A DNA stretch of 64,000 nt from Paenibacillus apiarius (GTDB lineage Bacteria > Bacillota > Bacilli > Paenibacillales > Paenibacillaceae): assembly GCF_017052585.1 (NCBI RefSeq), contig NZ_JAFFHZ010000001.1, forward strand, positions 1,364,001-1,428,000. The letters run 5' to 3'. The notes beneath the pieces were generated by a model, which was given only the letters and a program-made list of their open reading frames with translations, was not told where the DNA came from and did not search any database. Position 1 is the first letter of the stretch, and each line of letters begins with the position of its first letter. Below are positions 36,179 through 43,636 of this stretch, piece by piece. The position numbers and the translations under genes were made by a program.

Positions 36179-36482
36179 CGTCTTCTCCCAGATGCACGGA
36201 CACGGACTGACCGAGCGTATCCCAAGTGACGTGCTCTTCCGGATTTTCTCCGTATGGCACGATCAACTCCAGCGGAAAGTCGGGCGTTTCCATGCTCTCG
36301 AACAACGGCACTCCCCACACCAGCTTGACGCCAAGCGCAAGGGGAAGGTCCCCTTCCAGCAAATCAACCGTAAAATAATCATGCCGCGCGTTGTAACGCA
36401 CCTCGAACGTATACGTCCGTTCCCCTAAATCCATGTCGAACGAATAAGGGACAAGCTCCTTGTCAATGACAATGACCGCCAT
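36162..36482 (-). CDS. Baseplate plug / small tail protein
   Basis: 106 residues, acidic, strand-rich: ERTYTFEVRYNARHDYFTVDLLEGD, LALGVKLVWGVPLFES. This pattern (short structural protein giving Y-x-F-x-V-x-YN and G-x-P-L) fits the phage baseplate plug family found just ahead of the hub gene. GGAGG precedes the start. Confidence 0.75.
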   Translation of the reverse strand: MAVIVIDKELVPYSFDMDLGERTYTFEVRYNARHDYFTVDLLEGDLPLALGVKLVWGVPLFESMETPDFPLELIVPYGENPEEHVTWDTLGQSVSVHLGEDDGIFV

Positions 36483-36532
36483 CCATCTTCCTCCTCTCTG
36501 CCAAAAAGGCGCCTTCCTTGTCTCCCGCCGCG

Positions 36533-37303
36533 TCAGGCCACCCGGATATCCATGCCCGCCTTAAGCGTGGCGTAAGAGCTGATATTGTCATTCATGCCCC
36601 GCAACACGTCGACCGGGATACGGAACTTGGCCGCAATCGAGTACCAGGAATCTCCCGGCAGAACCGTATAGGTCCGGTACGCATACTTCAGATTCGGATT
36701 CACCTTCTTCTGCTTCTCCGTCGCATTTTGCCCAATGGACAGCATCATGCCAATCGGCGGCGGCACACTGGGATCCAAGTGAGAATTCCATTCGCGGAGC
36801 TGCCTCACGCCAATGCCGTAGTAGCGGGCAATAGATTCCCATCTCTGTCCCGCTCGCACAATATGCGACCAGGGCTTCGGACGGTATGACGTGTTCCGTT
36901 TGCCCGAACGGACCTTCGGCTTCACCGCCGCTTTGCGCTTCGGAGGAAGCTTCGTATACCGGATCGTCACGACATTAATCTGCTTGAGCGTCAGCGAGAA
37001 GCTCATACCGTTGCCGATCGAGCTGTCATGCGCCGTCCGCAGGCTCGTAATGACGCAGTTCAGCAGCATGTTGCGCCCGGTATATTGCAGCAGCGTGCCC
37101 GCGTTCATCGCCTTCACGAGGCGATGGCGGTAATTCGACGCCTGGGGCCCGAGAATGAGCCCCTCCAGATGCAGGCTGACCGTATCCTTTTGAATGTGAT
37201 CCGTTATCGTGCCGCCCTTTTCAATGTTGTGGCTGCTAACCTGAACCGCGTATTCCGGCTCCTCCGACGTGACGAACAGGTCGATTCCGCCCAAGCGGCT
37301 CAA
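36533..37303 (-). CDS. LysM-containing baseplate protein (XkdP-like)
   Basis: About 256 residues. Residues 1-130 (SRLGGIDLFVTSEEPEYAVQV, LEGLILGPQASNYRHRLVKAMNAGT) are a baseplate hub-associated domain of the DUF6046/Dit-like kind. Two LysM modules follow: HIVRAGQRWESIARYYGI and YTVLPGDSWYSIAAKFRI. It likely sits near the tube tip and touches peptidoglycan. Start unclear: TTG at 37303 or ATT at 37315; there is no ATG, and the frame open to 37432 overlaps the tape measure gene. Confidence 0.82.
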   Translation of the reverse strand: MSRLGGIDLFVTSEEPEYAVQVSSHNIEKGGTITDHIQKDTVSLHLEGLILGPQASNYRHRLVKAMNAGTLLQYTGRNMLLNCVITSLRTAHDSSIGNGMSFSLTLKQINVVTIRYTKLPPKRKAAVKPKVRSGKRNTSYRPKPWSHIVRAGQRWESIARYYGIGVRQLREWNSHLDPSVPPPIGMMLSIGQNATEKQKKVNPNLKYAYRTYTVLPGDSWYSIAAKFRIPVDVLRGMNDNISSYATLKAGMDIRVA

Positions 37304-37310
37304 TTTCGTC

Positions 37311-39083
37311 TTAATAGGACATCGCCCCTTCCTTCGTAGTTTGCGGCTGCGGCATTTTGCTCGAAATGCTGCGCTCGAACGAACGGAACGAGGCGTCGAA
37401 CTGATCGCGCGCGATGCGCTTGATTTCCTCAATCATGCGCATATCGATATAACCGTTCACATTGAGGTTCATGACGACGTTGCTGTTCGCATTCACATCC
37501 ATCGACCCGCCACCGCCCGGCAGCGGACCCGGAATGTTCAGCGGCGGAGCCGTCGTGATGCCGTTCCCCGTTCCGGTCATATCCGAATAAGGCCGAGGCG
37601 ATACCGGAGCCGGAGCGGACACGGAAGATAGGGGCCCTCCGCTCTGGGTGCTCTGGGCGCGCAGCGCGGCCGTCGGCGGCTCCATCTTCGGAATAATCCG
37701 ATTGGTTGACGGCGCCTGTTCAGAAGCCTCTTCCTCCTGCTCATCCTTCGGCAGCAAAAATTTCTCTGCAGCCCACAGACCGGCATCCAGCGCCAGACCT
37801 CCCAGAAAACCCGCTGGATTGAACCGCAATATCTTCGTTGCTTTACTGACCACCTTCGCCCCTTTGATGAGCTTGCCGAACCAGCTCGTCTTCTTCGCGG
37901 CGGATGCCGCCTTCTGCACGGTCGCGGTCGTCTTGGCCGTCGCCTGGGCCGAGGCGGCTGCCTGCTGCACCGGATTCGGCACCGGGTTCATTGCCGTGCG
38001 CACGGATTGCGCGGTATGCGCCATATCCATCGTCGTCTGTGCGGCCGCAGCGGCATCGGCAAGCACCGCAACCGGCGCTGGCGCATCCGAACCGGCTGCG
38101 GCCGTCCCCATCGCGGTTCCCGATGCGGCTCCCGCGAGCGGGTCTCCCGCAGCTGATGGCGCTCCAGCTCCGGCAGCCTCGGACGGCTCGCCGCTCTGCC
38201 TGTCTGCAGAGCCTCCAATCAAACTTAAGCCCCCAGCAAGCATTCCGAGACCTATTCCCCTGCCAAGCTTGCCTTTGCTGATCCTCGGCATCCTCTTTGC
38301 CTTGCCGTGCGTTTGTGTTCTCGTCTTCCCAATCGGGCTGACCTCCGCGTGAGCCGCCTTGCCCATCTCTCCGGCACTGGCGTTAGGCGCAGGAGCGCCC
38401 ATGGCGCCTGTTCCGGTGCCGGTTGCCGCTTCGGCAAACGGCTTCATCGAGGAAGGCGATTTATTGCGGCCTCTCCATCCGCGCCGGCGATAAGTGTCGG
38501 TTCGCCGCGGCGTTTCCCTTTGGCTGTCGTCCCCCGGGGACGCAGAGGCGCCCTTCTTCGCGCTTCCTTTTCCGGAACGCTTGCCTCTGTCATCCTTGCC
38601 CGAATCGAACAGGCCGCCCTTCCCGCCGGAGCCAGTCGTTCCCGCGCAGCAGCAGCATTTGCAGCCGCCTTTGTCTCCTTTGAACTTGTCCTTCACCCAC
38701 TTCACATTGTCTGCGAATTCCTTGAACGACTTGAACATGTCATTCATATCCTGCGTCAACGTCACGGGCGCCGACTTCATAAATGGATCGTTCCATTTGG
38801 CGGGCTTGTCCTTCTCTCCCGAGCTTTGCCCGACGACAACCTTGACGGAAGCTTGGGCTTGGGCGATGTTCGAGCTATTGGCGCTGGCCAGAGAAGCTGA
38901 GCCCGCCTGTCGGGACATATTGCTTGCCAACAGCGAGCTTGCCAGCTTGCCCTGCCGTTTCAACTGCTCCGTCTGATCCCGCATCGCATCCTTCAGAATG
39001 GTGATGATCGGCTTCAAATCGCCCAACCTGCCGTTCATCGATCTCAGCTCGCGGTGAATGGCTGTAGACACCTGTGCATCCAT
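37311..39083 (-). CDS. Tail tape measure protein
   Basis: 590 residues, short for the family, which implies a short tail. N-terminal helical part (MDAQVSTAIHRELRSMNGRLGDLKPIITILKDA), a long Ala/Gly/Pro-rich and basic middle (about 150-400), a hydrophobic patch (FNPAGFLGGLALDAGLWA, about 420-440) and the C-terminal SNVVMNLNVNGYIDMRMIEEIKRIARDQF seen in many tape measures. Residues 141-146 form an odd CKCCCC cluster flanked by glycines. GGAGG lies before the ATG, overlapping the chaperone extension frame. It sets tube length and occupies the tube lumen. Confidence 0.85.
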   Translation of the reverse strand: MDAQVSTAIHRELRSMNGRLGDLKPIITILKDAMRDQTEQLKRQGKLASSLLASNMSRQAGSASLASANSSNIAQAQASVKVVVGQSSGEKDKPAKWNDPFMKSAPVTLTQDMNDMFKSFKEFADNVKWVKDKFKGDKGGCKCCCCAGTTGSGGKGGLFDSGKDDRGKRSGKGSAKKGASASPGDDSQRETPRRTDTYRRRGWRGRNKSPSSMKPFAEAATGTGTGAMGAPAPNASAGEMGKAAHAEVSPIGKTRTQTHGKAKRMPRISKGKLGRGIGLGMLAGGLSLIGGSADRQSGEPSEAAGAGAPSAAGDPLAGAASGTAMGTAAAGSDAPAPVAVLADAAAAAQTTMDMAHTAQSVRTAMNPVPNPVQQAAASAQATAKTTATVQKAASAAKKTSWFGKLIKGAKVVSKATKILRFNPAGFLGGLALDAGLWAAEKFLLPKDEQEEEASEQAPSTNRIIPKMEPPTAALRAQSTQSGGPLSSVSAPAPVSPRPYSDMTGTGNGITTAPPLNIPGPLPGGGGSMDVNANSNVVMNLNVNGYIDMRMIEEIKRIARDQFDASFRSFERSISSKMPQPQTTKEGAMSY

Positions 39084-39086
39084 TTC

Positions 39087-39290
39087 TTATTTCCCTCCTT
39101 TCCCGAACATCCACTCCATGGCGGAGGCGGCCTCGCATAGCTCCTCGATGCTCATGGCGTCCGCCTCCGCATACGTAATGCCGCCCCGGCTATTCAACAC
39201 GACATGCCAAAATAATTGCCGGAGCGGATTCGTGGAAATGGAACGTTTATACGATGGATGATTCGGGCTCCAAGGGTGTATCGACCATCC
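39087..39290 (-). CDS. Tail assembly chaperone extension (gpT-like), reached by frameshift
   Basis: A 67-codon frame, in +1 (equivalently -2) register to the chaperone gene, overlaps its 3' end and runs to four bases before the tape measure ATG. It reads STNPLRQLFWHVVLNSRGG, ITYAEADAMSIEELCEAAS, AMEWMFGKGGK, matching in place and style the C-terminal extension of gpGT-type chaperones. No good start codon with ribosome site lies at its beginning, so a programmed frameshift between 39250 and 39290 (candidates: CCC-TTG or CCC-GAA) is the best explanation. Confidence 0.6.
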   Translation of the reverse strand, partial: GWSIHPWSPNHPSYKRSISTNPLRQLFWHVVLNSRGGITYAEADAMSIEELCEAASAMEWMFGKGGK

Positions 39291-39531
39291 CTAAAAACCG
39301 CGCGCATTCCAGCCAGAGCGGAGTCAAGAGGTCGGATTTGTCTTCGAGCGCCTCCCAGCTGAGGCGCGGGGATACGATCACATGCTGGAGGAAGAAATCC
39401 ATCGAAGACTCCAGCTTCCAGCCGCCGTCCGCCTTCAGGGCAACGTCGTACAACCGCATCAAGGCACGCGCGCCCGGATGCTGCAGGACGTAATCCTCGC
39501 CCTCCAGCGTTACTGTCGTTTGCTTGCTCAC
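39247..39531 (-). CDS. Tail assembly chaperone (gpG/XkdN-like)
   Basis: 94 residues: TLEGEDYVLQHPGARALMRLYDVAL, FFLQHVIVSPRLSWEALEDK. Size, acidity and place between tube and tape measure genes fit the chaperone that coats the tape measure during assembly. Ends with a TAA at 39247, while an extension frame lies in another register. Confidence 0.75.
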   Translation of the reverse strand: MSKQTTVTLEGEDYVLQHPGARALMRLYDVALKADGGWKLESSMDFFLQHVIVSPRLSWEALEDKSDLLTPLWLECARFLGMVDTPLEPESSIV

Positions 39532-39562
39532 ATTGATTCACCCTTTCCCAGTCGTATTTTCG

Positions 39563-39967
39563 TTACATCACCTGATGTGTGTAGTCCAGCACTTGAATCT
39601 CGTATTCGCGATCCTCAAGCTCCGCTCCGTATGCCGCTGCCGGCAGCTTCTTCACGATAGCCTGCGTGCCGCCAATCCGCTCGCGCGGTTCATTGTGGGA
39701 TACGACCCAGATGTCGAATATCTTCTTTTCGCGTGCGAGACGATGGAACAGCTCCAACTGCGGAGATGTTGACATGAGCGTTAATTTCACCGTGCCGAGC
39801 GGATTGTTTTTGTGCGCAATGGCAACTTCGCCACGAGCGCCAACGTGCGCCACGGACTGCTCTTCATCCTTCTCGCAGGAGACGAACGTGTTCTCTCCGA
39901 ATCCCGTAATATACTTGCCGTCCACGATAACGGACACTTGCTTTGCATCATAAATGCCGATACTCAT
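39563..39967 (-). CDS. Tail tube protein (DUF3277-like)
   Basis: 134 residues: KQVSVIVDGKYITGFGENTFVSCEKDEEQSVAHVGARGEVA, NNPLGTVKLTLMSTSPQLELFHRLA. This is the pattern of small contractile-tail tube proteins of the DUF3277 group that travel with DUF3383-type sheaths. Start ATG 39967 after AGGAAAAGGAAGG-like purines. Rings of six build the tube. Confidence 0.85.
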   Translation of the reverse strand: MSIGIYDAKQVSVIVDGKYITGFGENTFVSCEKDEEQSVAHVGARGEVAIAHKNNPLGTVKLTLMSTSPQLELFHRLAREKKIFDIWVVSHNEPRERIGGTQAIVKKLPAAAYGAELEDREYEIQVLDYTHQVM

Positions 39968-40083
39968 TGCTATCGCACCTTCCTTTTCCTGTACGGATAT
40001 AATTCAATGCATTCCAACAGCTTGGCTTGTCCAAGCCGTATATTATGAATAATGTCGTAAAGTGTCTTCCATACCGCTTCCGG

Positions 40084-41082
40084 TTAGAAGCGGATGACAC
40101 CCTTAATACGCACCTGATGGACCGCGCCGGCAATCTCGAACCAGAACGAACCGCCCCGATAGTCACGGTTGGCGCGATCGCTTGGATCCACCTCATTGCG
40201 CAGCAGGAAAGAAGTGCCGAACAACGGCTCGCTGCTGTCATCCGCCGCGATGATGCCCATGCGGAACGCTTCCTGCAGCACATTGACGACCGTGCTCTCA
40301 ATCTGCGCGATGCCTGCGTTCGTATACGGCACCTTGTCAGACTGATTGAGCAGCTGCTGAATTTGCGCCTCCATGCGGGCGCGGACATAGTCGCGCGACA
40401 TGATGACGTCGATATATTCGCCGGATACGGTCTTGCCTTCCGACGTGCGGGCTTCGCCTTGCTTGTTCACATATGTGAACGCTCCGCCGTCATGAATTTC
40501 CATCAGCTCGCTTGCCGTCAGCTTGAGCGGCGCGATGCCGGTGCACGCCTTGAACTTCCAGGTAACGGAGCCAACATCCGCGGAGCCGACCGCGCCCACG
40601 AGCGCCGCATCAGGATACGCGTCCATATCCGTATGATAGAATGCCGCGGTGCGCGTATATCCTTTCGCCTTCAACGCCTGCAGCTTCGTCTTGTCTGCAA
40701 CCCGAGTGACAAACAAGCGATAGTCCTCCTTCTCCAGCTCGGCCGCAAGGGCTTCTACCGTCGCAGGACCATTGTCGGCGGACAGCAAATAGTACCATCC
40801 CATATCCAACACGGCACGCAGGCGGTCCACCGCCGCTTCCTGCTCGTCGTGAGCCGTAATGGCAATGCGGGCCGGAGAGCGATCTCCTTGACCGAAGAGG
40901 GCCTGCGCCATTTTGTATTCCGGCGTCGCCTCGGCGAAGTCGGCCTTCACCGTTTCCAGATCGCCGTATTCCTTGTAGGCGGAACCGCCCTCTTTTTTCC
41001 CGAGAATCAGTGGCATGGCGAAGGACAATCGTCCCGTCGGCTTCTGCAAATCAATCGTTACTTGCACGTCTTGCAATGTCAT
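40084..41082 (-). CDS. Contractile tail sheath protein (short, DUF3383-like)
   Basis: 332 residues, shorter than the roughly 460-residue PBSX XkdK sheath. Core: FAMPLILGKKEGGSAYKEY at the N-terminus, FYHTDMDAYPDAALVGAVGSADVGSVTWKFK in the middle, and a C-terminal SRDYVRARMEAQIQQLLN, VPYTNAGIAQIE, RIKGVIRF that forms the inner core domain. GAAGGG lies just before the ATG. Contraction of this sheath drives the tube through the target envelope. It shows that the particle is contractile and not siphophage-like. Confidence 0.9.
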   Translation of the reverse strand: MTLQDVQVTIDLQKPTGRLSFAMPLILGKKEGGSAYKEYGDLETVKADFAEATPEYKMAQALFGQGDRSPARIAITAHDEQEAAVDRLRAVLDMGWYYLLSADNGPATVEALAAELEKEDYRLFVTRVADKTKLQALKAKGYTRTAAFYHTDMDAYPDAALVGAVGSADVGSVTWKFKACTGIAPLKLTASELMEIHDGGAFTYVNKQGEARTSEGKTVSGEYIDVIMSRDYVRARMEAQIQQLLNQSDKVPYTNAGIAQIESTVVNVLQEAFRMGIIAADDSSEPLFGTSFLLRNEVDPSDRANRDYRGGSFWFEIAGAVHQVRIKGVIRF

Positions 41083-41089
41083 CTTCCCT

Positions 41090-41551
41090 TCACTCCTTTG
41101 ATTTCATTGGATTCAAATGAATCGTTGCTACGGACGGCACCGTCCGTTCGAAGCGGTCCTTCATGCGGAGCTTGATTTGAAGGCCAAGCCCCGCATGCGG
41201 CTCCGTCTTCCATTGCGCCGGACTGATATGCACCATCGCGGCCGGAATGCTCTCGAGGCAATCCAGTCCGTCGGTCCACAGCCAGCCCAGCATGTCCCGG
41301 CATCGTTCAACCATCTCCATCCGATCGCCCGCTCGGATAAGAAGCAGCCACTCCATTTCCACCACCTTGTCCACAGCGCCCTGATGCTCCTGATGATTCG
41401 GCGTGCAATCGATGTACGGTGAAGCGACATCATAGGCAATGAGCGGCAGCGAGCTGTCCGTCTGGAGCGCATCCACGCTTATGACAGGCAGCTGCAACGC
41501 CTGACCCAGCGGCATGATCCACTGTTGAACGATATTCCGATAAGCAATCAA
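41090..41551 (-). CDS. Neck / tail terminator protein (LIC_12616-like)
   Basis: 153 residues: QWIMPLGQALQLPVISVDALQTDSSLPLIAYDV, VVEMEWLLLIRAGDRMEMVERCRDMLGWLW. It matches the small neck-type proteins that cap the top of contractile tails. TTG start at 41551 with AGGAGG eight bases ahead. First gene of the leftward tail operon. In a headless particle it would close the end of the sheath and tube. Confidence 0.78.
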   Translation of the reverse strand: MIAYRNIVQQWIMPLGQALQLPVISVDALQTDSSLPLIAYDVASPYIDCTPNHQEHQGAVDKVVEMEWLLLIRAGDRMEMVERCRDMLGWLWTDGLDCLESIPAAMVHISPAQWKTEPHAGLGLQIKLRMKDRFERTVPSVATIHLNPMKSKE

Positions 41552-41693
41552 ATTCCATCACCTCCTTGGAATCATCCTGAAACATCCTTCTGCCAACTGC
41601 CTGTTCAGACGGCCCGCTTCCTTGAAGCCTTGCAGGCACTGTCACTGATGCGGCTTCTGTGTTCACGATGTCCACGTTACTAGTATAGAACGG

Positions 41694-41788
41694 AGAACGT
41701 ATGTTTGGTTTAAAGGAAAGGTTTAGTTTCTTTTTGATTTCTTTTTATATTATTATAAGAACACATGTTCTTGTATTTGTGGTATAAT
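41694..41788. promoter_or_regulatory. Two LexA-like SOS boxes with divergent promoter elements
   Basis: AGAACGTATGTTTG (41694-41707) agrees at 13 of 14 positions with the Bacillus LexA/DinR consensus CGAACRNRYGTTYG; AGAACACATGTTCT (41758-41771) at 12 of 14 and is a full palindrome. TATAAT with an extended TG is at 41783-41788 on the plus strand (toward the ArpU-like gene), and TATAAT is at 41752-41757 on the minus strand (toward the tail operon), touching the second box. The -35 regions are weak in both directions. SOS induction of the cluster is inferred. Confidence 0.6.
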
Positions 41789-41852
41789 GGGTATACCTGC
41801 CACGGTGTTCAATTAAAACAACCTCAAGTCGTTGTTGTTTTCTATAAGTGCA

Positions 41853-42176
41853 TGTTCAAAGAGGCCGCTTTTCAGCACCATAGAAGGTTGTGCATACGCA
41901 GACGCTTGGAGGGAGCATTCGCGAAGGGAATGCGGATCGCTGTTCATATTAAGGAAGCAATTCTTTCCGCTGGCATTGCTTGCCCTACACGAGCGCCAGC
42001 ATGAAGCGCAGGCAACGATCGCCGAAGCATGTGCTCTATATGAGTGAACCCAAGCTTCGATTCCGCATGGCCTTTTAAGAGTTTGATGGGCAAGAAGAGA
42101 TATTTTAAACAACTATTACTTAGAGTATTTGCTCAAAAAAACCTTTCAGTATTGAAAATGGGAGACTTTTTGAACA
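41853..42176. repeat. MITE-like element with about 35-bp imperfect terminal inverted repeats
   Basis: Left end TGTTCAAAGAGGCCGCTTTT, then CAGCACCATAGAAGGTT; the reverse complement of the right end reads TGTTCAAAAAGTCTCCCATT, then TTCAATACTGAAAGGTT. The ends align over about 35 bases with some mismatches. Interior (about 250 bases) holds no supported gene. No clear target duplication. It separates the SOS promoter from the ArpU-like gene. Confidence 0.5.
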
Positions 42177-42210
42177 TCTCCAAGAGTCGAAATAAAGGAG
42201 GACTTGCTTG

Positions 42211-42678
42211 ATGATACCAATGGAATATATGGAGATCCCTAAAATGGAAACGATGGATGCCAAACAAACGAAAGCCCGCATCGAGGAAGTATTTGCTAAA
42301 TACAGAATGTGCAAAGTAATGAAGTTTACGGTGCGCGAAGCTAAGATTACGACGAATTATGAAACGAGAGAGAATGGGACCACGAACCGGATTGGTGATC
42401 CGACGGCTGCGGTTGCCGTATACAACACAGACAAAGCAAGCGAATGTCTCGCCTTCTGCGAGCTGGTCGAATCGATTGTGAACGAGCTGGAGCCGGACGA
42501 GCAGCTCCTTATCCGCGAACGCTATATGAAAGCAGCGCGCATGACCGATATGAAAGTGTACAGCTTCAGCTTCGATCCTCCGATTAGCGCCGTCACCTAC
42601 GGACATATTCGCAAGCGGGCCTTCGCGAAGCTGCTGCACGCTTTTCAATACGCATTCCGTCCTGCGCGCACCACGTAA
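42211..42678 (+). CDS. ArpU/Xpf-like late activator of the tail cluster
   Basis: 155 residues. The C-terminal half carries a sigma-factor-like region: LVESIVNELEPDEQLLIRERYMKAARMTDMKVYSFSF, then ISAVTYGHIRKRAFAKLLHAF, i.e. a degenerate helix-turn-helix as in ArpU-family and PBSX Xpf positive control factors. GGAGG lies eight bases before the ATG at 42211. It is divergent from the tail operon and followed by a terminator. It likely turns on the structural and lysis genes after LexA is removed; target promoters are not identified. Confidence 0.72.
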   Translation: MIPMEYMEIPKMETMDAKQTKARIEEVFAKYRMCKVMKFTVREAKITTNYETRENGTTNRIGDPTAAVAVYNTDKASECLAFCELVESIVNELEPDEQLLIRERYMKAARMTDMKVYSFSFDPPISAVTYGHIRKRAFAKLLHAFQYAFRPARTT

Positions 42679-42710
42679 ACGCCCCTTTCCGCACCGGCAT
42701 TGACGACCAT

Positions 42711-42768
42711 AGCGCCTATCCTTATGCCAGCCGGCTTCAATCCGGTTGGAGGGGATAGGCGTTTCGCG
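42711..42768 (+). terminator. Terminator after ArpU-like gene
   Basis: GCGCCTATCC pairs with GGATAGGCG and inner CCGG with CCGG, followed by TTTCGCGTT. Confidence 0.75.
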
Positions 42769-42794
42769 TTCCGTTTTATTGAAGTGCTCACGAT

Positions 42795-42981
42795 TCTCCC
42801 GCTGGTTCAGATACGGTGAGAAAGACGTTGTACAGCAAAAAAACTCCGTGGATCCTACATTCTATACCCGAAACTCGTAACGCGAGAGAGGTTGACGATC
42901 ATTTTGCCGTGTCGTGTTTCGGCGGAGATTGGATTCTGTCCAACGCTTTGACGGTTTGAGAGCGATTGTATGGAGAACCAC
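42795..42981. repeat. 187-bp direct repeat, copy 1
   Basis: Begins TCTCCCGCTGGTTCAGATAC and contains AAGACGTTGTACAGCAAAAA, GAGAGAGGTTG, GTGTCGTGTTTCGGCGGAGA and CTGTCCAACG. The second copy lies 445 bases to the right with about one change in eight bases; weaker similarity extends about 15 bases further. No supported coding frame. Confidence 0.8.
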
Positions 42982-43239
42982 TGGAAAAGGTCCAGCTGAA
43001 TCGTGCTTAAACGGCGGCGTACAACGAGAATCCCGGTTTTGGCCGGATGATTTCCAATGAAAAGGCGGCTTGCGCTCAAAACTCGATAGAAGACTGTATA
43101 TTTTCCAATAGATCAAATGGTGACTGGAGTGAGCATAGCAAGGGGAAAAGGTGGAAGAGAGTAGAGTTTAGTTTATGGTGTATGCTGTTTGTCTGCATTC
43201 ATCAGATTGAATGTTCTCTCCTTTTATCCTTTGCTTCAC

Positions 43240-43426
43240 TCTCCCGCTGGTTCAGATACGGCGAGAAAGACGTTGTACAGCAAAAAAACTCCGTGGCTCC
43301 TACATTTTGTCCCCGAATCCCGTTCACACGAGAGAGGTTGTCGATCATTTTCCCGTGTCGTGTTTCGGCGGAGATTGGATCTGTCCAACGTTTTGACAGT
43401 TTGGTAGTGATTATGTAGAGACCCAC
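43240..43426. repeat. 187-bp direct repeat, copy 2
   Basis: Same order of blocks as copy 1, with CTCCGTGGCTCCTACATTTT in place of CTCCGTGGATCCTACATTCT and small changes throughout. The 258 bases between copies differ from the repeat and hold no gene that I can support. The whole gap 42769-43582 is non-coding. Confidence 0.8.
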
Positions 43427-43582
43427 GGAAAAGACCAGGCTGCCGAGAAACCTCTATTTTTTCAATATGCCCGTATGCGTGAGAAAGGGCTGCTGCTGCC
43501 GTTCTGACTGAGCGGGAGAGTGACACAAAGGGGCGAAAAGGCATGCCCTCCCCTCTTGGGAAAGGTTCCATTCCATGAGTCA

Positions 43583-43624
43583 AAAAAAGTCCAGACCCGC
43601 TCTTGTAAAGAGAAGGTCTGGACT
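43583..43624 (-). terminator. Terminator of ABC-F gene
   Basis: AGTCCAGACC pairs with GGTCTGGACT and inner CTCTT with AAGAG; seven T follow on the minus strand. It starts 12 bases past the stop codon. Confidence 0.92.
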
Positions 43625-43636
43625 CCTGTTCATAGC

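Noticed and set aside
40027-41175. 382-codon plus-strand frame over the sheath gene
   Set aside because: Antisense to a recognised sheath protein; no start signal.
43047-43583. Short ORFs across the 187-bp repeats
   Set aside because: Frames differ between the two copies and lack ribosome sites, so the repeat does not look protein-coding.
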